A DNA stretch of 64,000 nt. Origin: a virus. Location: positions 1-64,000 of IMG/VR virus record IMGVR_UViG_3300046804_004538, one strand, 5' to 3'. Positions 1-9,853 of the stretch are shown one piece after another. Below the pieces are notes generated by a model. It was not told where the DNA came from, searched no databases, and worked only from the letters and a program-made list of their open reading frames with translations. Every line of letters begins with the position of its first letter. The first letter of the stretch is position 1. Both the position numbers and the translations under genes were made by a program.

Positions 1-245
1 GCGACTATGTTGTTACCTGATACAGCACCATTAGCAATCAAATTGCCAGTGATTGTGCCTGCGACAATATTGTTACCAGCAATAGCACTGTCAGCAATTA
101 AGTTACCAGTAATTGTGCCAGCAACAATGTTATTACCACGAATAAAATTAGTAGTAATGTTATTACCTGATACTGCATTACTGGCAATCAAATTGCCAGT
201 AATGCTTGTTGTCCCAATTAAAGGTGAACGAACTCTTTGAATCAT
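1..245 (-). CDS. Repeat-containing tail fibre protein (N-terminal part; runs off the left edge)
   Basis: The frame is open from an ATG at 245 to the window edge, so only about 81 N-terminal residues are visible. After a short leader (MIQRVRSPLIGTTSITG) the protein consists of ten-residue units such as VAGTITGNLI and ADSAIAGNNI. The same units occur in the genes at 12937-13539, 19046-19714 and 59019-59651. Regular hydrophobic positions every ten residues suggest a beta-solenoid-like shaft (inference). It starts 11 bases after the stop of the gene at 257-3352 and has no clear Shine-Dalgarno, so it is probably expressed from the same transcript. A role in a tail fibre or virion decoration is inferred from its neighbours. 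Confidence 0.7.
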   Translation of the reverse strand, partial: MIQRVRSPLIGTTSITGNLIASNAVSGNNITTNFIRGNNIVAGTITGNLIADSAIAGNNIVAGTITGNLIANGAVSGNNIV

Positions 246-256
246 TTATGTGTTAG

Positions 257-3200
257 TTATGCTTGTGCTTCTGTCCATGATAAGCGACTAAAAATTGGTG
301 CGAAAGGTGTACCAATATTACGAGCAACAATTGTTACAACATCCGGGCCATCTGGATAAGGACTTGTGGTTGGATTAGAAGTGCCGCCACCTAAAATGCT
401 ATTACCTAAATCACGAACCAAAGGTAAATCAAGAGATGTTGTAGTAAATGTTGAAGCACCACCAGAAGCATTTGTAAATGCAGCAAAAATAACTTCACCA
501 CCAGTTACAGCAGTATTTGCGGTGTGATTAATATATTGTACAAGACTTGAACCACCAACACTTGTCCATGTTGGAGTTGCATTAGCAATTTGTCCGTTTA
601 GAACAACTTGAATCAAGAATGCACCGCCAGATAACAAATCCAACTGTCGTAAGACCATTTGCATACGATTGATAATTTCACGGGTGCCTAAAGTCGCACC
701 AGAAACACCAGCACTTACTGAAGGTGCAATACGGAAACTTTGTAGTGCTGATGGGAAAGATGACGAAACGTTTGTAGATGTAGTCATACCTTGTGTAAAC
801 ACAAACGATTTATCGTCATCGTAACGACCATCCATCATAACCGAAGTGCCCCAATGTGAAATACGTGGTGCATAACCTGGTGCGTGTAGTTCAATGTTTG
901 TTGGTGTTGTTGTAGAGAATGTAAATGTTTGTGCGGCATTTGCCATTGGAGCAAATGTAACAAAACCGGTTCCACCAATTTGCGGTGCCATGCTCAATTG
1001 AATTGATACATTAGGTACAATTGACTGAACGACTGCCACTTGAGGAATATTTGCACTGACTACATACATGCCTTCTTGAATACCTACTGTGGTTGAACCA
1101 GGAGCAAGATTCAGTGTAGCGTTTGCTGTGGTCATAATACAGTTAATTGTATTACCTTGTTGACCACGAAGCAGGTTGTTAAATGTCCAACCAGTAGGTG
1201 AATTGTTTGTAATACCGTTATACGAAACATATTCTCTTTGACTATTACCAGCGTTCCATCCTTCAATCAGTAAAACACCTGCTGTTGGGAATCCAGAAGC
1301 ATTTGCTACGTTTAATGAAGTGTCTGCTGCTTGTAACGTAGAATTGAGCCTTGTTCTTGGTGCAAAGGTGTTTGTTTCATATCTTGCTGGTAAGTTACCA
1401 GAACGCATGTATGCTTCATAGTTGACATTATTGTTGACCAACTTATGACAATAATATACATTACCGTCAGTTGTTCTGAAACCCCAACGAATAAATCCGG
1501 CACCATACCATGAATAATCAAGGTACAACATTTGCATTTTAGTCAGATCAAGAATATAACCTGAAGGTCCTGTACCATCACAACGATCAATGTTCCATTG
1601 TGATTGTGGAATTCTAAAATCAATAGTTTTTGTTGCTACTGCTTGTACGGCTGGAACTTCACCACGATATGCCGGTGAAATTGAAAGTTGTTGATCAGAT
1701 AAAATCTCAGTTACACGATATGACATACCTTTAATAACAACATAATCACCAACTGCAAGTTCAGTAGAGAACTTGGTTGTAACCCCGTTGTATGTAATAC
1801 CATTTACAATCGTGTTTGCAACGTTTGCTGAAACAAAACCAGACAATTGATATGTTGATGAACGACGAACTGCATACAATTGTTGTCCGTCATATTCAAA
1901 GAAGATACCATTTTGATCATCAAACATACCTACACGATTTGAAGCACCAAACCAGTTATTGATTGAGCAACGATATAAACCTGTTGCTGTAGCAGCAGAA
2001 GGTGTGCTGTTTGCAACATAGGTGAATGTATAAGGATCAATTACGTCACGAATGTTAAATGTTCCATTATATGCTGATTGATCGGCATTCGCAATTTGAA
2101 TGTTTACATTAGGACGAATTTGGTGTGAATACTTTGTACGTACAGTTACTAAAGTGCCAGAACTTGTAATTGAATCAACTGACAATTGAGGCTTCAACAT
2201 TGTGCCCGTTGACATTTGAATGCCTTTACCAGACTGATAACGGAAATAACGGCGTGTCTGGCGAATCAATTGATTGTTATGTCCTTCTGCTGATGTGGAG
2301 AATTCAACACCACCATCAAACGAACGATGAACAACTGTACCACGTGCAGAAGAGAATAGGTTTGCTTGACCACCAGAGTTAATACCTGTTGTACTTACTG
2401 GAGCAACGTTTGCATCAATACGGAATACAGTATTTGAATAAACACCAGTAACAGTGAATGTGCCGTTAGGTGCACCAGATGTTGCTGCTACTGTACCTTG
2501 AAGAACGATTTGATTGCCAAGTGAAAGACCATGAGCAGTTGTTGTTGTCACCGTTCCATTTGAGAACGTGCTAATAAAGTTAATGTTCGACAATGGAATA
2601 TTAGCACGTGTAAAAATCGAACCGTTTGCAATAAATGTAGTATTTGGTATATTAATGTTTAAGTTTGCTGAACCAATCGCAGTGTTTACGTAACGTTGTT
2701 TTGCCGCATATCTAAACCATTGTCCAGCCTGTGCTGCATCAACCATGAATGTGCCTTCTGCTGGTGCCCATGTGGTATCAGAAACAAAAATAGGAGTATT
2801 GACAGCAGGTGTGTTTGCTGCATAAACAGTTATAATATTTGAGTTTGAGTTTACAACCACTGCCGTAGGAACAATTGGCCCACCAACCGAAATTTGAAGA
2901 TTCGCACTTGTGTTTTGATAAGCATATGCACGATTGTTTACCAAACCAACACTTTCCCATTTAGTTGCTTGTTGACCATATTCAAAATCGGTATCAATTA
3001 ACGATTGAGGCTGAGATACACGAAACTTATTTACTGGATCAGTATACAATTCTGATGGTTTAAAAGTTTCTTCAAAGTCATCCACAATAACTTGAAGTCT
3101 ATCTGTAGAGGACATTGCTGTTGTATTGTATTGCAAAACAAGCGTAGTCGTTGCAGCACCACTGATAGTATTCTGTGCAATTGCGTGAGAAGTCAGCTTC

Positions 3201-3352
3201 AGATTTGGATCTGAAAAGTTGAAAATTACTTGGTTGGTATTGGCATTTGTAATCAACACAAGTCGTTCACGTGGAACTATTTGATTCAACACAATCGTTC
3301 TTGTAGAAGGTGTGAACGAATAGTATGTGTCTATAATATCTTTTCTAGCCAT
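257..3352 (-). CDS. Large virion structural protein / tail fibre-associated adhesin (1031 aa)
   Basis: A 1031-residue protein starting MARKDIIDTYYSFTPS. The N-terminal region (about residues 1-130), with YTDPVNKFRVSQPQSLIDTDFEYG, matches my memory of a structural protein family in T4-like cyanophages and pelagiphages. The rest is rich in Thr, Asn, Ser and Gly with alternating hydrophobics, as in beta-structured adhesins. No enzyme motif is visible. An SD-like GGAG precedes the ATG. It lies between repeat fibre genes in the minus-strand fibre island, and a CTAAATAGT motif upstream (3401-3407) could be a late promoter. A virion tail location is likely; the precise role is unknown. Confidence 0.75.
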   Translation of the reverse strand: MARKDIIDTYYSFTPSTRTIVLNQIVPRERLVLITNANTNQVIFNFSDPNLKLTSHAIAQNTISGAATTTLVLQYNTTAMSSTDRLQVIVDDFEETFKPSELYTDPVNKFRVSQPQSLIDTDFEYGQQATKWESVGLVNNRAYAYQNTSANLQISVGGPIVPTAVVVNSNSNIITVYAANTPAVNTPIFVSDTTWAPAEGTFMVDAAQAGQWFRYAAKQRYVNTAIGSANLNINIPNTTFIANGSIFTRANIPLSNINFISTFSNGTVTTTTAHGLSLGNQIVLQGTVAATSGAPNGTFTVTGVYSNTVFRIDANVAPVSTTGINSGGQANLFSSARGTVVHRSFDGGVEFSTSAEGHNNQLIRQTRRYFRYQSGKGIQMSTGTMLKPQLSVDSITSSGTLVTVRTKYSHQIRPNVNIQIANADQSAYNGTFNIRDVIDPYTFTYVANSTPSAATATGLYRCSINNWFGASNRVGMFDDQNGIFFEYDGQQLYAVRRSSTYQLSGFVSANVANTIVNGITYNGVTTKFSTELAVGDYVVIKGMSYRVTEILSDQQLSISPAYRGEVPAVQAVATKTIDFRIPQSQWNIDRCDGTGPSGYILDLTKMQMLYLDYSWYGAGFIRWGFRTTDGNVYYCHKLVNNNVNYEAYMRSGNLPARYETNTFAPRTRLNSTLQAADTSLNVANASGFPTAGVLLIEGWNAGNSQREYVSYNGITNNSPTGWTFNNLLRGQQGNTINCIMTTANATLNLAPGSTTVGIQEGMYVVSANIPQVAVVQSIVPNVSIQLSMAPQIGGTGFVTFAPMANAAQTFTFSTTTPTNIELHAPGYAPRISHWGTSVMMDGRYDDDKSFVFTQGMTTSTNVSSSFPSALQSFRIAPSVSAGVSGATLGTREIINRMQMVLRQLDLLSGGAFLIQVVLNGQIANATPTWTSVGGSSLVQYINHTANTAVTGGEVIFAAFTNASGGASTFTTTSLDLPLVRDLGNSILGGGTSNPTTSPYPDGPDVVTIVARNIGTPFAPIFSRLSWTEAQA

Positions 3353-3400
3353 TTTGACTCCAAAACATTGGGAAAGTGTTTGTTTTTTTAAATTCTTTAC

Positions 3401-3407
3401 TATTTAG
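3401..3407 (-). promoter_or_regulatory. Candidate late-promoter-like CTAAATA motif
   Basis: On the minus strand the intergenic gap reads GCTAAATAGTAAAG about 45 bases before the ATG at 3352. This resembles the T4 late promoter core TATAAATA. The same CTAAATA core is found in the gaps near 9831-9837 and 49077-49083. The assignment rests on motif similarity alone. Confidence 0.3.
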
Positions 3408-3410
3408 CAT

Positions 3411-3893
3411 TCAGTATCCCATGAATATATCCGTGGGTCTGAATGGGTAAATCTTTGTATTTTGTGCTGGCGCACCTGAAACCACACGAATCATCACATC
3501 GGCACCTGCCGGCACTGGGTCGGCAAATAATATTTGCCCACTGCTATCTAAAGTATACCCTTTTGGTGCAGATGTAACATGACTCATCCAAAAAGTTTCA
3601 ATGTTGTTCGCATATGCTGCCTGCATAAGTCCGGAAACTGATACCATAAGATTCCATGGACTTGCAACCGATACATTTGCTGTATTGTAAGTTAATGGAA
3701 ATATGTTTGTAACACCATCAGTCAAATATGAGATGTCATCAAGGTCATAAACACTAAAAATTGTATTAGCTAATTTGCCTGATGTAACACTATAATCAGC
3801 AAGTTTGTCTGTTGTTACTGAATTATTTGCCAGTTTATCTGTAGTGATTGCATTATTTGCTATTCTGGCAGAACCTACTGTTTGTAAGGGCAT
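3411..3893 (-). CDS. Small tail fibre-like protein with TDKLA repeats (160 aa)
   Basis: 160 residues. The N-terminal ~45 residues contain repeated units (ITTDKLANNS, VTTDKLADYS, VTSGKLAN) of the kind seen in marine phage fibre shafts. The C-terminal ~110 residues form one beta module with the pattern DGVTNIFPLTY ... MVSVSGLMQ ... ILFADPVPAGADVMIRVVSG. This module resembles the three tandem C-terminal modules of the next gene upstream (3897-9209) and the N-termini of the proteins at 12937-13539 and 19046-19714. The gene sits three bases after the giant fibre gene and is likely co-translated. It is probably a fibre tip or connector; the exact role is unknown. Confidence 0.7.
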   Translation of the reverse strand: MPLQTVGSARIANNAITTDKLANNSVTTDKLADYSVTSGKLANTIFSVYDLDDISYLTDGVTNIFPLTYNTANVSVASPWNLMVSVSGLMQAAYANNIETFWMSHVTSAPKGYTLDSSGQILFADPVPAGADVMIRVVSGAPAQNTKIYPFRPTDIFMGY

Positions 3894-3896
3894 TTA

Positions 3897-6800
3897 TTAT
3901 CCTCCAAATACAAGAGCCATAGCAATTGCCTTTCCTGTAGACGCAGCAGTATTTGCCTGAATAAATGCAGCGTTTGCGGTATTAAATGCCGCATTAATTG
4001 AATTCAAAACCGCCACATTAACTGTATTTGAAACAGTGTTTAATGTATTGTTGGCGCTATTTTGAACCGTTATTATTGAAGCATTTGCAGCAGATTGAAC
4101 ACTCGCAATTGCAACATTTGCTGTATTAGAAATGTTGTTTGATACATTGCTTGAGTTATAAATTAGATTTACAACATCTGTACTTAATTTTGCTAATGTA
4201 ATTGAACCATCTGGTGTAATGAAGGCATTTGCTGTCGTGTACATTGTAATGACACGAACTAACTCACCGTTTGCAGGTGCGCCATCAAAAGTAATTGTCT
4301 GTTGAATATTATTTACAGTATACGATGTAATTGGTTGTATAACACCATCAACTGAAACAATTAATACTTCACGGGCTTGTGGTAAGAAGCCAAGATTAAA
4401 TGTTGAGAAATTACCGTTTGCAACAGTTTCAAATGTAGAAACCGAAACGTTTGAACTCACATATTGAATAAAATATGGATTAACTTTTTCATATCCAACA
4501 ACACGAATATTTTCACCAACACCAGGAGCAGTTGTAAATGTAACTGTGTTTGTTGATGGATTTACTGTAAATGCATTTTCAGGTTGTAAAATACCACCAA
4601 TTGAAACAAAGATTGTATTACCAGATTCAGGTCTAAATCCAATATTGAATCCCTGTGTTACACCATCACCAATACCGTTATAAGAAACAACAACAGCACC
4701 AGCGGAGTTCGCAACATCAAGTGTATAAAGATTTACATTATTGAATGCTGCTACACGTACAGTTTCACCAGCGGGTGGTGGCTCATTGAATGAAATAGAA
4801 TTATTTGAAGGATTTACTTCATAGTCTGCATATTCAACTTGAACAACACCACCAATAGAAACAATTACGGCGGTATTAGATGGCGGTGAAAATCCTAAAG
4901 CGTAAGTAGAAACTGCACCGTTTGATGTTGTGGTAAATGTTCGTACTTCAGCATTTGCACCCGTATTTGCTTTTGCAAATGCGGCATTAGCCTGAATAAA
5001 TGCCGCATTTGCTTGATTACGAACCCAAGGATCAGATGCATTATTTGCTGCATTGAAAGCAGCATTTGCCTGAATAAACGATGCATTTGCCGTATTAAAT
5101 GCAGCATTCGTTTGAATGAACGAAGAATTTGCAACAATAAATGCTGAGTTTGCATACTGACTGCCTGAGTTAGCGGTTGCAAAAGCACCGTTAGCATAAA
5201 TGCCGCCAGAGTTTGCTGCAATAAATGCACCGTTAGCATGATTAAATGCGGAGTTACCATGAAAGAATGCGGAGTTTGCTTGTATAAAACCAGAGTTAGC
5301 AATAATGAATGCTGCATTGGCATAATTACTGGCAGCATTTGCATTTGTGTTTGCTACATTTGCTTGAATAAATGCACCGTTAGCATAAATTGCAGCGGAG
5401 TTGGCTACATGTGACGGTGTGTTAGCAGCAATTGCTGTTCCATTTGCACTTATGAAAGCGGAGTTTGCTTGAACAAATGCTGAGTTTGCATAACTACCAG
5501 TTGTGTTTTGTGCATTGAATGCTGATTGTGCATGAACTATGGCAGCATTGGCTTGTATAAACGCCGCATTGGCGGTGTGAAATGCAGGCTGTACTTGTGG
5601 TGCTACATTATTTGCTGCCGCAAAGGCTGCATTAGCATAAGCACCAGCAGACAGTGCATTAGCATCTGCGTTGTTTGCTTTATCAAATGCTGCATTGGCT
5701 TGTATAAAGGCCGCATTAGCCGTATTAAATGAAGGTTGAACTTGTGGTGCTACGTTATTAGCAGCAATAAATGCCGCATTTGCATATGCACCTGCCGACA
5801 GCGCATTGGCATCGGCATTATTAGCCTTATCAAATGCTGCATTGGCATGAATAAATGCAGAATTGGCTTGTATAAATGCCGCATTAGCAATTGTGCCAGT
5901 TACAAGATTATTCGCATAATTAAATGCCGCATTCGCATGAATAAATGCAGAGTTGGCTTGTATGAACGAAGAGTTTGCTACATTGCCAGTGGCATTTTGT
6001 GATTGATATGCCGAATTGGCTTGAATAAATGCTGCATTAGCAGTGTTAAACGCAGGTTGAACCTGTGGTGTTACATTGTTGGCGGCAGCAAAAGCTGCAT
6101 TAGCATGATCAAATGATGCGTTTGCCTGTATGAATCCAGAATTGGCGACAACAAATGATGCATTGGCGTACTGGCCAGTTGCATTCTGAGACTGATATGC
6201 TGAGTTGGCGTGTACAAACGCAGCATTCGCATATTGCCCCGTAGCATTCTGTGACTGATAAGCAGCATTCGCATGTACAAATGCCGAGTTTGCATACTGA
6301 CCAGTTGCATTCTGTGATAAGTACGATGCGTTAGCGTGTACAAATGCCGAATTAGTTGTATTGTATAGTACCTTGATTACATTTGCAGAAGTCAGATTTG
6401 CGAATGTCAGATTACCAGCACCATCAGTTCTGATATAATCGTCGTTAGACCCACCAGTAATATGAACATTAGCGATTGATCCTAGAAGAACACTCTTTGA
6501 AAGACTTGCATCTACATTGGCACGAATATTGATTGTGTTACTTGAACCGATGATACGCATCTGTTCATTTTCTTGATTCATACCACCAGCAGCAAATACT
6601 ACATCATTTTGTGGTAAGAATGTACCAACTACAAGATCACCACCACCAGTTGATGTGTTGCCATGTACATACAAATAACCATCATTTGGTCCGATTAGTG
6701 TGAATTCAGGATCAGCATGTTGACTACCGCCAATACCAACATCAATGTAAGTGTCATCTTCAGTACCATTGTCAGCAGTTGCGACATAATCACCTGACGC

Positions 6801-9209
6801 ATTCGGACCATTACTAATATTTTGAATGTTTATCTGCGAATAACCATCATAGTTTGCAGAGGCTTGGAATACTGTGAATGGTTGATAGTCATAGCCAGTT
6901 GGAATACCAGCGTACAATGCGTTATGGCCATTTGATGCATAACCAAAAAATTGACCGCTATTACCAGTGACAGTTATAGAAGTAACATTGCCCACAAAAT
7001 TAACGTTACCTAAAACACTCAGGTCATTTTGAATTGTTACATTACCTGAAATCGTGCCACCAGCCGAACTAAACTTAGTATTTGAATTATCAAATGCTGC
7101 TTGTGCTAATGTTGTTCCAGTATTGGCTTGATTGTAACCAGCATTAGCATGAGCAAAAGCAGCATTTGCTTCAATGAAACCACTATTGGCATGAATGAAT
7201 GAACTGTTCGCATGTACAAACGCCGCATTGGCGTATTGGCCTGTAGCATTCTGCGACTGATATGCTGAGTTAGCATGTATAAATGCCGAATTTGCTTGAG
7301 TGTACGCAGCATTGGCTGAAGCAAAAGCACCATTGGCGTTTGCGAAAGCAGCATTGGCTGAAGCAAAAGCACCGTTAGCATTAGCAAATGATGCATTGGC
7401 GTGATTAAATGATGCATTAGCATGAATAAATGCTGAGTTTGCATATTGGCCAGTTGCATTTTGACTTACATATGCTGCATTGGCAAGATCAAATGCTGCA
7501 TTGGTTTGTATAAATGCCGAATTTGCTTGAATATAAGAAGCATTAGCAGCAGCAAATGCACCATTAGCATTTGCAAAGGCAGCATTGGCATGATTGAATC
7601 CTGAGTTAGCATGAATCAGTGCTGAGTTAGCATGATTATATGCTGCATTTGATTTAGCAAAAGCACCGTTAGCATTTGCGAAAGCAGCATTCGCCATCGC
7701 AAGACCAGCATTGGCATTGGCATATGCGTTAGAAGAATAAATGTATAAGTCTACATTGCTATTCGCAGCAAAAACATAGTTCGCAAAAATGGCATTGGCA
7801 CCAGTAATGCTGCCATTTGAACCTGTTGTTGTCAGTGTGTTGGATGTAAGATTACCAACAATTGTAACTGTGCCTGTTACAGTACCACCATTATTTGCAT
7901 CTAATGAGTTGTTTGCACGGATGAATGCGGCATTAGCGGTATTGAATGCCGCATTAGCCGAAGCAAAGGCACCATTGGCGTTAGCAAAGGCAGCATTGGC
8001 TCTTGCAAAAGCACCGTTAGCATTGGCAAAAGCAGCATTTGCATGATGAAAACTTGAGTTTACATGTATGAATGCAGCATTGGCCTGCAAGAATGCCGCA
8101 TTAGCAGTGTTGAATGCAGGCTGTACTTGTGGGAATACATTGTTGGCGGCAGCAAATGCCGCATTGGCATGATTGAATGAAGCATTTGCTTGAATGAATC
8201 CCGAATTTGCAACAATAAATGATGCATTCGCAGAAGCAAAGGCACCATTGGCATTTGCAAAAGCGGCGTTAGCGGCAGCAAATGCACCATTGGCATTTGC
8301 GAAAGCAGCATTGGCTACATTACCAGTTGCATTCTGTGATTGATATGCCGCATTGGCTTGTATGAAACCTGAGTTTGCATGAATAAATGCACCGTTCGCC
8401 AAAGTGAATGCAGCATTTGCGTATTCACCTGTAGAATTCTGACTGATAAACGAAGCATTGGCTTTGAAGAATGCAGCATTAGCATGGTCAAATCCAGAAT
8501 TGGCATGATAAAAAGTTGAGTTACCAAAAATAAATGCTGAGTTAGCATGATTATATGCTGCATTGGCTTGTATAAATGCCGAATTAGCGTATTGACCTGT
8601 GGCATTCTGACTTTGATATGCAGCATTTGCTTGTATGAAGCCTGAATTGGCATGGTCAAATGAAGCATTTGCTTTTATAAATGCAGAGTTGGCGTATGAT
8701 GCTGTCGCTGAACCACCTAAGTCATCATAGTTTGTGCCATCATTTGTGAACTGCCATTTATCAGCAGTTTCATTCCACAACAAATAAACATTCGGTAATA
8801 CACCACGATCAATTTCAATACCAGCATTCATTGTCGGCGTACCCGACTGACTGATTGCTGCATTCAATGTGATGATATTATCACCAATCAATACAATAGG
8901 TACGTTGGCTCCAATCTGACCACCAACAATACTCAAATTACCCTGAATGGTAACGTCACCAGTAATTGTACCACCGACATTTGCACTTAGAGAATTATTT
9001 GCACGAAGATATGCAGCATTGGCAAAATGATACGCTGATATGCCACGAACATAAGAATCATGTCCACCAATTGCTAATGCGCCTGTCTCATTAGGTGTGC
9101 CAATGAATAATGTGTTACTACTGTATGAATATGCTGGTTCACCAATGTTCAACGCCGGCGGCGTGTTTGTAGTCAGTGAACGTTTTATTTGAATTGATGT
9201 ATTTGACAT
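3897..9209 (-). CDS. Giant heptad-repeat tail fibre protein (1770 aa)
   Basis: Residues 1-165 form an N-terminal domain starting SNTSIQIKRSLTTNTP, reminiscent of Mtd-like fibre N-termini (IQ-KR ... GEPAYS ... LFIG). About residues 170-705 and 950-1425 are dominated by a seven-residue repeat, A-N-A-A-F-I-Q and variants (ANSAF.., ANGAF.., ANASF.., QNATG..). A globular beta region (about 706-950) interrupts them. Residues 1425-1660 hold three tandem beta modules (F-LGF-P ... V-VSIGGVVQ ... ISFNEPPPAGETVRV). A final Ala/Asn/Val-rich segment ends ALVFGG. The repeats suggest a long alpha-helical, probably trimeric, fibre shaft (inference). It is the largest fibre of the island and a candidate long tail fibre. 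Confidence 0.85.
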   Translation of the reverse strand: MSNTSIQIKRSLTTNTPPALNIGEPAYSYSSNTLFIGTPNETGALAIGGHDSYVRGISAYHFANAAYLRANNSLSANVGGTITGDVTIQGNLSIVGGQIGANVPIVLIGDNIITLNAAISQSGTPTMNAGIEIDRGVLPNVYLLWNETADKWQFTNDGTNYDDLGGSATASYANSAFIKANASFDHANSGFIQANAAYQSQNATGQYANSAFIQANAAYNHANSAFIFGNSTFYHANSGFDHANAAFFKANASFISQNSTGEYANAAFTLANGAFIHANSGFIQANAAYQSQNATGNVANAAFANANGAFAAANAAFANANGAFASANASFIVANSGFIQANASFNHANAAFAAANNVFPQVQPAFNTANAAFLQANAAFIHVNSSFHHANAAFANANGAFARANAAFANANGAFASANAAFNTANAAFIRANNSLDANNGGTVTGTVTIVGNLTSNTLTTTGSNGSITGANAIFANYVFAANSNVDLYIYSSNAYANANAGLAMANAAFANANGAFAKSNAAYNHANSALIHANSGFNHANAAFANANGAFAAANASYIQANSAFIQTNAAFDLANAAYVSQNATGQYANSAFIHANASFNHANASFANANGAFASANAAFANANGAFASANAAYTQANSAFIHANSAYQSQNATGQYANAAFVHANSSFIHANSGFIEANAAFAHANAGYNQANTGTTLAQAAFDNSNTKFSSAGGTISGNVTIQNDLSVLGNVNFVGNVTSITVTGNSGQFFGYASNGHNALYAGIPTGYDYQPFTVFQASANYDGYSQINIQNISNGPNASGDYVATADNGTEDDTYIDVGIGGSQHADPEFTLIGPNDGYLYVHGNTSTGGGDLVVGTFLPQNDVVFAAGGMNQENEQMRIIGSSNTINIRANVDASLSKSVLLGSIANVHITGGSNDDYIRTDGAGNLTFANLTSANVIKVLYNTTNSAFVHANASYLSQNATGQYANSAFVHANAAYQSQNATGQYANAAFVHANSAYQSQNATGQYANASFVVANSGFIQANASFDHANAAFAAANNVTPQVQPAFNTANAAFIQANSAYQSQNATGNVANSSFIQANSAFIHANAAFNYANNLVTGTIANAAFIQANSAFIHANAAFDKANNADANALSAGAYANAAFIAANNVAPQVQPSFNTANAAFIQANAAFDKANNADANALSAGAYANAAFAAANNVAPQVQPAFHTANAAFIQANAAIVHAQSAFNAQNTTGSYANSAFVQANSAFISANGTAIAANTPSHVANSAAIYANGAFIQANVANTNANAASNYANAAFIIANSGFIQANSAFFHGNSAFNHANGAFIAANSGGIYANGAFATANSGSQYANSAFIVANSSFIQTNAAFNTANASFIQANAAFNAANNASDPWVRNQANAAFIQANAAFAKANTGANAEVRTFTTTSNGAVSTYALGFSPPSNTAVIVSIGGVVQVEYADYEVNPSNNSISFNEPPPAGETVRVAAFNNVNLYTLDVANSAGAVVVSYNGIGDGVTQGFNIGFRPESGNTIFVSIGGILQPENAFTVNPSTNTVTFTTAPGVGENIRVVGYEKVNPYFIQYVSSNVSVSTFETVANGNFSTFNLGFLPQAREVLIVSVDGVIQPITSYTVNNIQQTITFDGAPANGELVRVITMYTTANAFITPDGSITLAKLSTDVVNLIYNSSNVSNNISNTANVAIASVQSAANASIITVQNSANNTLNTVSNTVNVAVLNSINAAFNTANAAFIQANTAASTGKAIAMALVFGG
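4940..8690 (-). repeat. Degenerate 21-bp tandem repeats encoding NAAFxxA heptads
   Basis: Most of this span of the giant fibre gene consists of diverged 21-base units (on the plus strand, forms like GCATTAGCNNNAATAAATGC) that encode seven-residue units A-N-A-A-F-x-x. A non-repetitive stretch at about 6360-7090 separates two repeat blocks. Codons differ between units, so protein periodicity is kept better than DNA identity. Such arrays can change length by recombination. Confidence 0.85.
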
Positions 9210-9218
9210 TTGTAATTC

Positions 9219-9470
9219 TTAAAATATTCCGCCGTCAAGAGTTCCTAAAACGGTAGTAGCAACTTTCATTTCAAAACGATTGTTTGCTGAGTCAAACACT
9301 AAAGAGTATCCATCTTGAACACCTTCTGTGGATACATCATTAATTTCCGCCAATGATACATTTGGCTTAGGACTATATTTTGGTGATACAACAGTTGTTT
9401 GATTTGGCTGAAATACGGTGACTCTACCAACATCTGCTTGATTGATGCTGACTTTTCCTAGGTTAGCCAT
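9219..9470 (-). CDS. Small conserved structural-region protein (83 aa)
   Basis: 83 residues starting MANLGKVSINQADVGRVTVF and ending LGTLDGGIF. It has a Pro/Ser-rich middle (VVSPKYSPKPN) followed by a short module (GVQDGYSLVFDSANNRFEMK) that resembles the 'view of data' segments of phage fibre attachment proteins. It is packed 10 bases before the giant fibre gene and 3 bases after the gene at 9474-9809, so it belongs to one transcription unit with them. It may be a small fibre-attachment or baseplate decoration protein. No family is assigned. Confidence 0.6.
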   Translation of the reverse strand: MANLGKVSINQADVGRVTVFQPNQTTVVSPKYSPKPNVSLAEINDVSTEGVQDGYSLVFDSANNRFEMKVATTVLGTLDGGIF

Positions 9471-9473
9471 TTG

Positions 9474-9809
9474 TTACCTCGTAACACCAGGAAGAACTAT
9501 GGCCGTACCTTCAACTACACGTGTCACAGAATTATCAGTTGAGTTTGTAATTTTTACATCATAAACATAACGACCGGGTGTAAGGTTTGACGTATTTGCA
9601 GCGGTCATTGAAAGAGTAATTTGACCGTTGGCATTTCCTGTAATAGTTGATGTAAGTGTGTTTGCTGATGAAGAGTAGTAAGACTTACGTAATTGTGCAG
9701 AGGCGGAGTATGTTGTAAGATTAATTGCATCACCTTGTGTGTCACTCACAGTCACAATTGATGATAAATTAGCACCCTGTTCGATTGTTATTTCTACATA
9801 AGCAGCCAA
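9474..9809 (-). CDS. Small beta-sandwich structural protein, TTG start (111 aa)
   Basis: 111 residues. The initiation codon is TTG (reads TTGGCTGCTTATGTA), with a good SD, AAGGAG, six bases upstream. The sequence is all-beta in character (VEITIEQGANLSSIVTVSDTQGD ... PGRYVYDVKITNSTDNSVTRVVEGTAIVLPGV). It resembles the Ig-like N-terminal domains of phage baseplate/fibre proteins that bind the tail (for example BppU-like families); this is a similarity of pattern only. It is the first gene after the terminator at 9854-9882 and probably starts a unit with the giant fibre. Confidence 0.65.
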   Translation of the reverse strand: MAAYVEITIEQGANLSSIVTVSDTQGDAINLTTYSASAQLRKSYYSSSANTLTSTITGNANGQITLSMTAANTSNLTPGRYVYDVKITNSTDNSVTRVVEGTAIVLPGVTR

Positions 9810-9830
9810 GATTGTCTCCTTCTAATCGTC

Positions 9831-9837
9831 TATTTAG
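9831..9837 (-). promoter_or_regulatory. Candidate late-promoter-like CTAAATA motif
   Basis: The minus strand reads GACTAAATAGACG about 22-28 bases before the TTG start at 9809 and just downstream of a terminator hairpin. It is a plausible late promoter for the giant-fibre unit, judged only by resemblance to TATAAATA. Confidence 0.3.
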
Positions 9838-9853
9838 TCAATCTCAGAAGCGT

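Noticed and set aside
7-240. Plus-strand ORF of 77 residues and similar long plus-strand ORFs at 7789-8046, 13094-13306 and 19080-19427
   Set aside because: They are antisense shadows of the repeat-encoding fibre genes; their LPxxxxV repeats mirror the GNNI and NAAF repeats.
3897-4500. Diversity-generating retroelement suspected because of the Mtd-like N-terminus of the giant fibre
   Set aside because: No reverse transcriptase and no template/variable repeat pair were seen in the window.
4940-8690. 21-bp repeats considered as a CRISPR array
   Set aside because: Repeats are contiguous, degenerate and in frame within an open gene, with no unique spacers and no cas genes.
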